This document shows, in pieces, positions 14,298-21,922 of a DNA stretch of 23,740 nt. The notes under the pieces were generated by a model. It was not told the DNA's origin and made no database searches. It saw only the letters and a list, made by a program, of their open reading frames with translations. The stretch's first letter is position 1. Every line of letters starts with the position of its first letter. The stretch spans positions 1-23,740 of the forward strand of contig JALQUE010000397.1 of the NCBI GenBank assembly GCA_023260815.1. Reading direction: 5' to 3'. Source of the DNA: Roseovarius sp. (lineage in GTDB: Bacteria > Pseudomonadota > Alphaproteobacteria > Rhodobacterales > Rhodobacteraceae). The translations under genes and the position numbers were made by a program.

Positions 14298-16775
14298 TCA
14301 CTCATTCCTCATCCCCTCCAGAACCTCGCGGGCGCGGTCGAATTGCGGCAGGGGTTCATCGCCTGCCAGTTCCAGCGCGCGGGTCAGGGTTTCACGGGCC
14401 TCGGGCGTGCGGTTCAGCGCGTGGTACGTCATGCCCAGGTGATACTGGACCAGCGCATGTTGCGGCAGGCCTTCGGCGGCGGGCTCGAGGTATTTGAGCG
14501 CCTCTTCGTAATTGCCGCGACGGTATTCGATCCAGCCATAGGTATCCTGCAGCGCCGGGATTTCCGCGCTGCTGAGGCGGCGGGCGATGTTGTAGGCGCG
14601 GTCCAGATCCTCGGCGCTGTCGCGGTGCGTGGTGATCAGACTGGCCAGGTTGTTGGCGACAAGGACGTTATTGCTGTTCTGCGCATAGAGGTCTTCATAG
14701 ATCGCGATGGCGCCTTCGAAATCCTTGTCGCGCTCAAGCATTTCGGCCTTGAGCAGCAGCGCCGCGATCGGCTCGGGCGCGGTTTCGATCTGATTGTCGA
14801 TCATCGCGCGCGCCTCGTCCTGACGGCCTTCTGCCATCATGATCGCGAACAGCGTGCGCATCACGCGGGGATGTCCCGGCACCTCGTCCAGAAGGGTCGC
14901 ATAGATTTCGGACGCAGCGTCACGGTCCCCATCGACCATGTGCAGGCCCGCGCGCAGGTAGCGCAGGATACGGCTGTCGGGGGTTTCGGCCAGACGCCGT
15001 TCGACAAGGCCGCGCGCATCGTCGATCTGACCGGCACGCACCTTGGTCTGGATCAGTGCCGCGAGGGCCGCTTCGGAGGACGAGCCATCCTCCGAGGCCA
15101 GACCTTCGAGGAACTGGATCGTCTCATCCACCCGTTCCTGCCGCAGCATCACATCCGCTTCAAGCCCGTTGGCTATGGCGGTCGCGCGCTCGGTTTCCAA
15201 AGCGCGCAGGCGCCAGACCAGGCGTGTCACCTCGTTCCAGTCCTCGGATTGGATGTGCAACGTCGCAAGATTCTGCAACAGGTCGATATTGTTCGGCGCC
15301 CGGTTCAAAGCCTCGGTCAACACGGCCTTGGCTGCCTGCTGACGCTCTTCCTGAACAAGATACTGGGCATAGCGCAGCGACTCGGCCGGGGCCTGCATCG
15401 ACACTTCGACCGCCATGGCATAGCGCTCGCCCGCCAGATCGCGCGATCCCGCCCTTTCATGGGCGCTGGCCATCAGGGTCATGATATCGGCATCGCGCGG
15501 CTGTTCGGACAATGCTGTGCGAAGATCAAGGATCGCGGCATCAGGCTTGTCTTCATCGATCAGCCAAGCGGCGCGCATCTTGAGAGCGTCGACATTGGTC
15601 GAATCGTCCTGCAGGATTTCTTCGACCTGTGCCCGCGCGCCCACGGTGTTGCCGGTTTCCAGCAACATCCGGGCCAGAACCACCTTGGCCCTCAGGCGGT
15701 CCTGCCGTACCTCGCTGTTCGCGTCCTCTTGGGTTTCGGGGTCCTCGGCGGCAGCAGTTGTTTCCAGCAAGGTTTCCAGATCCGTGATCGCTTGCTTCCG
15801 CTCCCCGGTTTCAAAGGCGACGGACGCCAGAAGGGCGCGATAGGCGATCGTATCCTCTTCGGCGGCGACCAGCCGTTCAAGTTCCTCTCGCGCGGCCTCA
15901 AGCCCCTTGGTTTCCCGCAGAAAACGCACGACCGTCAGCTTTTCATCCTTGCCCGCATCCTCAGCCGAGGCCAGGTCGCGCAGATAGGCTTCGGCGCTGT
16001 CCAGATCTTCGCGATCAATGTAGTAGGCGATCAGCATCCGGCGGATATCTTCATTGGCGGGGAAGCGATCGACCATGGTCCTCAGCGTGCCGCCTATGGC
16101 GTCGACCTCCTGACGATTGGCCTGAATCTGCAGCTTGGTCGCATGCATCTCGAAAACATCAGGATGGATTTCCAGACCGGTTTCCACAGCGGCCATTGCG
16201 GCATCCAGATCGCCGCTGCGCAGGTATTGATCGATGACCACCTGACGGGCGATCAGGCTGTCGGGGTTCTGCGCCAGCAGATCGCGCGCCTTGAGGGCTT
16301 CATCAGCCGCCGCCACAGGGTTTTCATCCTGAAACGCCTTGGCATAATCAAGAGCGGTGACAACGATCTGCGTCCGTGGATTGCCGGGGTCAAGGTCTGC
16401 GGCGGCGCGACCGTGACGCTCGGCCTCGTCCCAATTGCGCGCATTGATCGCCATCTCGGCCAGTTCGATCCGGGCCTCGAATGTATCGGGGAATTGTTCG
16501 ACCACCCTTAGATATTGCGAATAGGCGTCGCCAAAGGCCTCGTTTTCCATTTGGGCGCGCGCATAGGTCAGGCGCGCGTCCTTGTGGAGCGGATCAAGCT
16601 TGAAGACGTTCCGGAATTCCACCAGAGCGCGCGCGACATCTCCCTGCTCGAGCAGGGCAAGACCGGATTCAAAATGTTCCTGTGCCCTTTCTTCCGATGT
16701 TTGGCAGGCGGCAAGAACAAGTGTGGCGGACAACATCAGGGCGGCCAAGCGGCCAGACTTCCGGGACAACTTCAT
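14298..16775 (-). CDS. Large TPR-repeat lipoprotein of EPS/PEP-CTERM (PrsT-like) type
   Basis: The 825-residue protein starts at an ATG with AAGGA six bases upstream. The N-terminus is a lipoprotein signal with lipobox LAAC, lipidated Cys at residue 24, so it should be membrane-anchored and face the periplasm. The rest is almost entirely TPR-like helix pairs: repeated patterns such as ALLEQGDVARALVEFRNVFKLDP (from about residue 40) continue to ALVQYHLGMTYHALNRTPEA near the C-terminus. The length and architecture match the TPR lipoproteins that accompany exosortase/EPS loci (PrsT type), thought to be scaffolds for polysaccharide assembly or export. It lies between the priming transferase and the GT4 gene, all leftward. 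The GC-rich DNA creates an 854-codon open frame on the opposite strand, which I treat as a shadow. Confidence 0.87.
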   Translation of the reverse strand: MKLSRKSGRLAALMLSATLVLAACQTSEERAQEHFESGLALLEQGDVARALVEFRNVFKLDPLHKDARLTYARAQMENEAFGDAYSQYLRVVEQFPDTFEARIELAEMAINARNWDEAERHGRAAADLDPGNPRTQIVVTALDYAKAFQDENPVAAADEALKARDLLAQNPDSLIARQVVIDQYLRSGDLDAAMAAVETGLEIHPDVFEMHATKLQIQANRQEVDAIGGTLRTMVDRFPANEDIRRMLIAYYIDREDLDSAEAYLRDLASAEDAGKDEKLTVVRFLRETKGLEAAREELERLVAAEEDTIAYRALLASVAFETGERKQAITDLETLLETTAAAEDPETQEDANSEVRQDRLRAKVVLARMLLETGNTVGARAQVEEILQDDSTNVDALKMRAAWLIDEDKPDAAILDLRTALSEQPRDADIMTLMASAHERAGSRDLAGERYAMAVEVSMQAPAESLRYAQYLVQEERQQAAKAVLTEALNRAPNNIDLLQNLATLHIQSEDWNEVTRLVWRLRALETERATAIANGLEADVMLRQERVDETIQFLEGLASEDGSSSEAALAALIQTKVRAGQIDDARGLVERRLAETPDSRILRYLRAGLHMVDGDRDAASEIYATLLDEVPGHPRVMRTLFAIMMAEGRQDEARAMIDNQIETAPEPIAALLLKAEMLERDKDFEGAIAIYEDLYAQNSNNVLVANNLASLITTHRDSAEDLDRAYNIARRLSSAEIPALQDTYGWIEYRRGNYEEALKYLEPAAEGLPQHALVQYHLGMTYHALNRTPEARETLTRALELAGDEPLPQFDRAREVLEGMRNE

Positions 16776-16898
16776 TTCCGATCCTTCAAAACCGTTTTTG
16801 GCAAGTTTGAACGAACAATGTAATCACGCGATTCCATCGATTATAAATATCCGTCTGTCCCGGACCTGAACCTCTTCGCACGTCACGTTCCGCCGCGT

Positions 16899-17588
16899 TC
16901 AGCAGCCAGTGCCTCGCATCACGACCGACAGTGTCTTGAGGATAACCCAGAGGTCGGTCGCAAAGGAAAGACGTCTGTTGTACATCTCGTCGTAATCGGC
17001 GCGGGCTGCGAAGGAACTGTTGTTGCGGTCGGAGATCTGCCAGAACCCCGAGACGCCCGGGCGCAAGTAGAAATACGCCCGACCGGGATAAAGTGCCGCC
17101 TGTTCGGGCATCATCGGGCGGGGGCCGATAAGGCTCATGTCGCCCTTGAGCACGTTCCAAAGCTGCGGAAGCTCGTCCATTGATGTCTTGCGGATGGCAC
17201 GGCCAAAAGTGGTGATACGCGGATCTTTGGTCAGCTTCTGCTTGACCTCCCATTCCTCGCGGGCCTCGTCGCATTGATCAAGGTGCGCCTGTAGTTTCTG
17301 GTCCGCATTCGGAACCATGGTGCGCAGTTTCCACATGGTGAAGATCCGGCCATTTCGCCCGACACGCTTCTGCCGGAAGAACGGGTTGCATCCATCGCTG
17401 GCCACAAAAGCCGCAAGGATAAGAACGACCGGCAGGACCACGGGAGCGGCCATGATGACAAGAAATACATCAACGAAACGCTTGCCAAACTGTCGGTAAA
17501 TTCCGTGTTTGCGTTTGTCGACACGCGGCCGCAGCAGATCAATGGGGGCGCTCTGTCGACTCAGAAAATTCTCATTTTGAACGGTCAC
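16899..17588 (-). CDS. Undecaprenyl-phosphate sugar phosphotransferase (ExoY/WbaP C-terminal type)
   Basis: The protein has 229 residues from the GTG at 17588, chosen because GGAG lies nine bases upstream; the longer TTG start at 17603 overlaps that GGAG. It is a single bacterial sugar transferase domain with one N-terminal hydrophobic segment (about 40-65, VDVFLVIMAAPVVLPVVLIL), which forms the re-entrant membrane anchor. QKRVGRNGRIFTMWKLRTM (about 73-91) and TSMDELPQLWNVLKG with the catalytic DE pair (about 138-139) follow, then SLIGPRP. The short size without the N-terminal five-helix region matches ExoY-like enzymes. It transfers a sugar-1-phosphate, often galactose or glucose, from UDP-sugar to undecaprenyl phosphate and so starts each repeat unit at the inner membrane. 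The C-terminus GTGC is in the style of rhodobacteral homologues. It is the first gene of the leftward series. Confidence 0.92.
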   Translation of the reverse strand: MTVQNENFLSRQSAPIDLLRPRVDKRKHGIYRQFGKRFVDVFLVIMAAPVVLPVVLILAAFVASDGCNPFFRQKRVGRNGRIFTMWKLRTMVPNADQKLQAHLDQCDEAREEWEVKQKLTKDPRITTFGRAIRKTSMDELPQLWNVLKGDMSLIGPRPMMPEQAALYPGRAYFYLRPGVSGFWQISDRNNSSFAARADYDEMYNRRLSFATDLWVILKTLSVVMRGTGC

Positions 17589-17597
17589 GTCAAATGT

Positions 17598-17601
17598 CTC
17601 C
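17598..17601 (-). promoter_or_regulatory. Ribosome binding site deciding the sugar phosphotransferase start
   Basis: GGAG on the minus strand nine bases before the GTG at 17588. The alternative TTG at 17603 shares bases with it. Just upstream, the AT-rich leader contains a tandem TTTAAAC repeat (plus strand 17609-17622). Confidence 0.6.
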
Positions 17602-17603
17602 AA

Positions 17604-18122
17604 AAAAATTTAAACTTTAAACAAAGCCCGACTTAAAAAACGGGCCGAAAAATAAATCTGCTCGTATGAGATATTGTCCGGTGGTAACGCGCCGAATCTT
17701 TTTTTCCCAGCTTCTCAAAATAACTGAAGCCTGTAGGTGAAGCTTAACTCCATGCCTGCTTTACAACAACAGTAAATAAGGCGTTAACAACCCGGGGATG
17801 AGAACACTGGGGGAAAACCCGGCTCAACACACCAGATTATGATTTAACTGGCACAAATAGATATCCATTTCGCCTATTGTTTCCAAAATGGTCCTGATCC
17901 AAGCCACTAAGCTTGCGCAATCCGGGCGAATCGCCGCCATAATTCAATTGTCTAATGTCTCGTGGTGAATGTTTACAAAGTGTTTACAAGCCTGCCATGA
18001 AAAGGCACGCAGTCGCCGATGATTGAATAAATTTTTGCACTAGTGATTTTGGTAAACGGAACAGACCCTTGGTGATCAGACGTTTCAAACATATCTCTTT
18101 AAGGATCGGGGGGGCCGAATGG
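17604..18122. promoter_or_regulatory. Large AT-rich divergent regulatory region
   Basis: About 500 bases without a convincing gene lie between the leftward priming-transferase series and the rightward ATPase-Wzz-kinase series, so the promoters of both main EPS transcription units are probably here. The DNA is clearly AT-richer than the flanking genes and contains several short repeats: tandem TTTAAAC at 17609-17622 and the helically phased GTTTACAA pair at 17971-17989. I found no sigma-54-type GG-N10-GC element and no convincing -35/-10 pair. Confidence 0.5.
17971..17989. repeat. Direct repeat GTTTACAA, spaced by one helical turn
   Basis: GTTTACAA at 17971-17978 and again at 17982-17989, an 11-base period, about 135 bases upstream of the ATPase start at 18123. 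Such spacing puts both copies on the same DNA face, as in activator or repressor half-sites. The regulator is unknown. Confidence 0.4.
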
Positions 18123-19307
18123 ATGAATTTCGACAGGATGAACCAATCACCCCAAGTCAGGCCATTCGATGCAGCGCAAGCGGCAGACGACATGCGCAAA
18201 TCGCGGACCATCTCAGGGTCTGGCACAGGCGGTGACGATGACATGCGCAACAATGTCTTGGTTCTGAACAATCCCATCAAAACAGTCCCGTCACAGGGCC
18301 ACCACAAAACCGCAGAAGACACGCCTGATCCGGAGCAGATGACCAGAATGGTCGGACATTCGGGCCGCATTGATCGTTACGTTGGACAGCATGATGCGTC
18401 CATGAAACACGGGGGCGACGGTGGAGCCGATGTCCATATGAGCAACTCTGATAGTACCTTTGACATTTACACCGAACATTTCGGCCTGCATTCACGCCCG
18501 TTTTCGCTTGTGCCGGACCCTGATTTCATTTTCTGGTCGCCCGCTCACCGCCGCGCCTACACGATGCTGGAATACGGGCTACTCACCCGTGCCCCGATCA
18601 CCCTGATCACCGGCGAGGTGGGGTCCGGCAAGACGACGCTGTTGCACCATCTTCTGAAGTCGCTCGACCGGTTCACCAAGGTGGGTCTGGTGTCCAATGC
18701 GCATGGCACGCGCGGCGAATTGCTGCGGTGGGTTCTTATGGCTCTGGATCAGCCAGCAGGGCCAAACGCAACCTATGTCGATCTGTTCGATGCGTTCCAG
18801 AAATACCTGATCGCAGAATACGCCCGTGGCAACCGGGTCGTGGTGATTTTCGACGAGGCCCAGAACCTCAGCCGCGAGTCCCTGGAAGAGCTGCGGATGT
18901 TCACCAACATCAACTCCAACAAGGACGAATTGTTGCAACTGGTTCTGGTCGGACAGCCAGAACTGCGTGACATCATCCGCAAGCCCGACCTCAGGCAATT
19001 CGCGCAGCGCGTCGCCTCCAGCTTTCATCTTGGGCCGATGGATGTGGACACCGTTCAGGCCTATATCGGCCACCGACTGATCAAGGCGGGCGCAAGGAAA
19101 AACCTGTTCACCCGTCGCGCCTGCGAATTGGTCCACGAACAGACGGGCGGCGTTCCAAGGCTGGTGAACCAGCTATCGGACCTTGCAATGGTCTATGCGT
19201 TCACGAATAACCAGAAAACCGTGACCGATCGAACGGTCCAGCAAGTTCTGGATGATGGCACATTTTTTGGTGCCGGCACTTTCGAGCAAACGGATGATTT
19301 TGATTGA
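18123..19307 (+). CDS. ExeA-like AAA ATPase associated with EPS/exosortase loci
   Basis: The protein has 394 residues from the ATG at 18123, which follows a G7 tract (18108-18114) at Shine-Dalgarno distance. A TTG at 18069 would add 18 residues, and an ATG at 18438, with GGAG 11 bases upstream, would give a protein beginning just before the core. The core starts at YTEHFGLHSRPFSLVPDPDF, the standard opening of ExeA/GspA-type ATPases. It carries Walker A GEVGSGKTT (about 164-172) and Walker B VVVIFDEAQNL (about 239-249), then a helical region ending in QTGGVPRLVNQL. The family provides ATP-driven assembly functions, and this branch is regularly found beside Wzz and BY-kinase genes. The 110-residue N-terminal extension is polar, rich in Asp, Gly, Met and His, and lacks a recognisable domain. 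The stop overlaps the Wzz start by one base (TGATG). Confidence 0.85.
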   Translation: MNFDRMNQSPQVRPFDAAQAADDMRKSRTISGSGTGGDDDMRNNVLVLNNPIKTVPSQGHHKTAEDTPDPEQMTRMVGHSGRIDRYVGQHDASMKHGGDGGADVHMSNSDSTFDIYTEHFGLHSRPFSLVPDPDFIFWSPAHRRAYTMLEYGLLTRAPITLITGEVGSGKTTLLHHLLKSLDRFTKVGLVSNAHGTRGELLRWVLMALDQPAGPNATYVDLFDAFQKYLIAEYARGNRVVVIFDEAQNLSRESLEELRMFTNINSNKDELLQLVLVGQPELRDIIRKPDLRQFAQRVASSFHLGPMDVDTVQAYIGHRLIKAGARKNLFTRRACELVHEQTGGVPRLVNQLSDLAMVYAFTNNQKTVTDRTVQQVLDDGTFFGAGTFEQTDDFD

Positions 19308-20866
19308 TGCTTGATGATCTGAAGTTCTTCCTGTCTCTGTTTCTGAGGCGGATTCATTATTTTCTACTGGTCTTCGTGGCCGTCGCGGGTGTCGGTCTGA
19401 CCACGGCCTATACCCTGCCTCCGGTGTACGAGGCAGAGGCGCAATTGCTGGTCGAATCTCCACAGATTCCGGGCAATCTGGCGGCTTCGACGGTCGAGGT
19501 TTCTGCCCCTGAAATCCTGCAGATCATCCGCCAACGCCTTTTGACACGGGCCAACCTTCTGGATATCTCGCGCGAATTCAATGTCCACGCCGACCGGCCC
19601 GGCATGTCGCCGGACGCCATCGTGACCGACATGCGCAAGCGGATATCCATGGGTCTGCCGCGCAGCCGCGACGCGGCGTCCTTTGTATCGCTGTCGTTCA
19701 AGGCTTCAAACGGCGCCTTGTCGGCACGCGTCACAAACGAGTTGGTGACCCGCGTGCTGGAAGAAAACGTGTCGATGCGCAAGGCCGCGTCAGGCCAGAC
19801 GCTCGAGTTCTTCGTGCAGGAAGTCGCCCGACTGGATCAGGAACTGGCCGATCAGGGACAACGCATTCTGGAGTTCAAACTCAGAAACCAGAACGCTCTG
19901 CCCGAAAGCGTAAATTTCAGACGGGACCGCCAAGCCTCGTTGCAGGAGCGCATCCTGCAGATCGAGCGTGACCTCAGCAGCCTTCGGGACCGCCGCGATC
20001 GACTGACGGAAATGTACGAGCGCACGGGCAGCATCACCATGTCCGACGCGGAAATGACCCCGGAAGAACGCAGGTTGATCCAGCTGCAGGATGACCTGAC
20101 CACCGCGCTCACCGTATATTCCGAACAGAACCCGCGCATCCAGAACCTTCAGCGACGGGTCGAAGTGCTTGAGAACAAGGTCGCCGAACAGCGCGCGGCA
20201 GACGCTCCGGGCACTGAAGATTTGTCACCCTATGAAATTCAGATCGCCGATATCGAAGGCCAGATGGATTTCCTTGTCGAGCAGCGGACCACGATCGAAG
20301 AGGATCTTGCCGAACTCAACGCCTCGCTTGACGCGACACCGGCAAACGCCATCACGCTTGGCACGTTGGAGCGGGATTACGAAAACCTGCGTGTCCAGTA
20401 CAATCAGGCGACCGCCGATCTTGCCGCCGCGCGCACCGGCGACCAGATCGAGGCGCAATCACGCGGACAGCGCATCACGGTGATCGAACAAGCCGTCGCC
20501 CCACGCGCGCCCACCGCCCCCGATCGCCGCAAGATCGCGATCATGGGCATCGGCGGCGGGATCATCATGGGCGCGGGACTTGTGGCCTTGCTGGAACTTT
20601 TGAACAGCTCGATCCGCAGACCCGCCGATCTGACCAACCGGCTTGGGATCACACCCTTCATGACGATCCCCTATATCCGCACCAAGCGTCAGAGGGTCAT
20701 GCGCCGAACGCTGATCGGTCTTGTGATTGCGACGGTCGCCATCGGTATCCCGCTCACACTCTACCTTTTGCACACCTATTACCTCCCGATGGACCTGCTG
20801 ATTGAACGGGCGCTCGACAAGACGGGCTTGTCCGGCATTCTCGAACAGCTTGGCCTGGCCTTGTGA
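19307..20866 (+). CDS. Wzz-type polysaccharide chain-length determinant
   Basis: The protein has 519 residues from the ATG at 19307, coupled to the ATPase stop. An N-terminal membrane segment (about 15-36, HYFLLVFVAVAGVGLTTAYTL) is followed by YEAEAQLLVESPQ, the Wzz domain opening. A long periplasmic region rich in heptad-like charged helices (about 150-390) is probably coiled coil. A second membrane segment at about 410-432 ends in a Wzz-style LGITPFMTIPYI, and a third hydrophobic segment at about 469-488 precedes a short tail. The size fits the long chain-length proteins of exosortase-associated loci. It lacks a kinase domain; that function is encoded by the next gene, 16 bases downstream. 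It should control polymer length and form the inner-membrane part of the export machine. Confidence 0.9.
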   Translation: MLDDLKFFLSLFLRRIHYFLLVFVAVAGVGLTTAYTLPPVYEAEAQLLVESPQIPGNLAASTVEVSAPEILQIIRQRLLTRANLLDISREFNVHADRPGMSPDAIVTDMRKRISMGLPRSRDAASFVSLSFKASNGALSARVTNELVTRVLEENVSMRKAASGQTLEFFVQEVARLDQELADQGQRILEFKLRNQNALPESVNFRRDRQASLQERILQIERDLSSLRDRRDRLTEMYERTGSITMSDAEMTPEERRLIQLQDDLTTALTVYSEQNPRIQNLQRRVEVLENKVAEQRAADAPGTEDLSPYEIQIADIEGQMDFLVEQRTTIEEDLAELNASLDATPANAITLGTLERDYENLRVQYNQATADLAAARTGDQIEAQSRGQRITVIEQAVAPRAPTAPDRRKIAIMGIGGGIIMGAGLVALLELLNSSIRRPADLTNRLGITPFMTIPYIRTKRQRVMRRTLIGLVIATVAIGIPLTLYLLHTYYLPMDLLIERALDKTGLSGILEQLGLAL

Positions 20867-20867
20867 T

Positions 20868-20874
20868 GAAGGGA
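20868..20874 (+). promoter_or_regulatory. Ribosome binding site deciding the BY-kinase start
   Basis: GAAGGGA eight bases before the ATG at 20883. It rules out the 27-codon-longer reading from 20802, which would overlap the Wzz coding sequence. Confidence 0.65.
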
Positions 20875-20882
20875 CGCTGATT

Positions 20883-21758
20883 ATGGAACGCATCCAATCC
20901 GCTATCGAAAAGGCCCGGCAGGCCCGGCAACAAGGCGCAAGCCCCGAGCCGCAGGAAAAGCCACAGGTCAACCCACGCCCACGCAACGAGGCTGTTGCCG
21001 CGCCCGCGGTTTCAGTGGTCGACCCAGGCCCGGACACAAAGCGTGACGCGATCTGGAAAACCGTCCGGTCGTTTCAGCCAAAGCCGGCGAAACTGACCCA
21101 TAACCGGATTTTGGCCTATCAGGCCTGCCCCGAAGCCGCCCCCTATGACATGATGCGGACCAAGCTGATGCAGAAGATGCGCAAGCAAGGCTGGCGGCGT
21201 GTCGGGATCACATCGCCGGGTGCCGGCAGCGGCAAGACGATGACCTGCCTCAACCTTGCCTTCAGCCTTGCGCGTCAATCCGATCTCAAGGTCATGGTGG
21301 TCGAACTCGACATGCGGCGCCCTTCTGTGGCGCGGGTTCTGGGCCTGAAAGAGCCGGTGCAATTCTCTGAAGCGCTGGCCGAGAAAGAACCGCCCGAGGA
21401 TCATCTGCTGCGTTATGGCACGAACCTGATTTTCGCGGCGAACCAATCCTCGACGCGTCATTCGGCGGAACTGCTGCAGGGCAGCAGTGCAGCGGGTGTT
21501 CTGGACCGGCTTGAAGCGGCCTACGCGCCCGATATCATGATCTTCGACACGCCCCCGCTGATGGTCAGCGATGACACACTGGCGTTTCTCGATCAGATCG
21601 ACTGCGCCCTTCTTGTGGCCGAAGCCGAACGCACGCGCCCCGCTGAAGTCGACAAATGTGAGCAGGAACTTGCCGCCCGGACCAATGTTCTCGGCGTCGT
21701 TCTGAACAAATGCCGCTACATGGATCGCAGCGACAGCTACGGCTATTACGGGTCCTGA
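20883..21758 (+). CDS. BY-kinase-type tyrosine autokinase / CpsD-like ATPase
   Basis: The 291-residue protein starts at an ATG with a good ribosome binding site. The first residues, MERIQSAIEKARQAR, form the short amphipathic helix common in exosortase-associated kinases, followed by a Pro-rich linker (about 20-70). The catalytic core has Walker A SPGAGSGKT (111-119), Walker A' VVELDMRRP (139-147, with E in place of the more usual first Asp) and Walker B IMIFDTPP (218-225). The C-terminus is a small tyrosine cluster (Y279, Y286, Y288, Y289), the expected autophosphorylation sites. It is cytoplasmic and would interact with Wzz, encoded just upstream, to cycle the polymerisation and export machine. 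The separate kinase and Wzz arrangement differs from the fused Wzc of enterobacteria. I see no strong terminator after it. Confidence 0.88.
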   Translation: MERIQSAIEKARQARQQGASPEPQEKPQVNPRPRNEAVAAPAVSVVDPGPDTKRDAIWKTVRSFQPKPAKLTHNRILAYQACPEAAPYDMMRTKLMQKMRKQGWRRVGITSPGAGSGKTMTCLNLAFSLARQSDLKVMVVELDMRRPSVARVLGLKEPVQFSEALAEKEPPEDHLLRYGTNLIFAANQSSTRHSAELLQGSSAAGVLDRLEAAYAPDIMIFDTPPLMVSDDTLAFLDQIDCALLVAEAERTRPAEVDKCEQELAARTNVLGVVLNKCRYMDRSDSYGYYGS

Positions 21759-21922
21759 TTGTTGAATTAATTGCACTATTTTGACCCAACCAGCCTGCGA
21801 TCGCCGGATGCTGGCACATTGTCGCCTATGGCCCTCCGGTGAGGTTTCAAACCCTCTGGCCCTTCTGATATTAATTGCTCAGGCAGGTTAGTGCAGGCCC
21901 AAAATAAAAGGTCGCACGCGTC

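Noticed and set aside
13947..16511. 854-codon open frame on the plus strand opposite the TPR lipoprotein and GT4 genes
   Set aside because: It mirrors the codon pattern of the GC-rich TPR gene, has no ribosome binding site or recognisable domain, and the minus-strand genes have clear motifs (lipobox, TPRs, GT4 EX7E).
17604..21922. Sigma-54 promoters upstream of the ATPase and G8 genes, as reported for some PEP-CTERM regulons
   Set aside because: TGGCAC occurs in both intergenic regions, but neither has GC at the required 10-base distance from GG (the one upstream of the G8 gene is nine bases).
21759..21922. Imperfect hairpin GAGGTTTCAAACCCTC as terminator of the kinase operon
   Set aside because: The stem is mismatched and has no T-run after it; the evidence is too weak to call.
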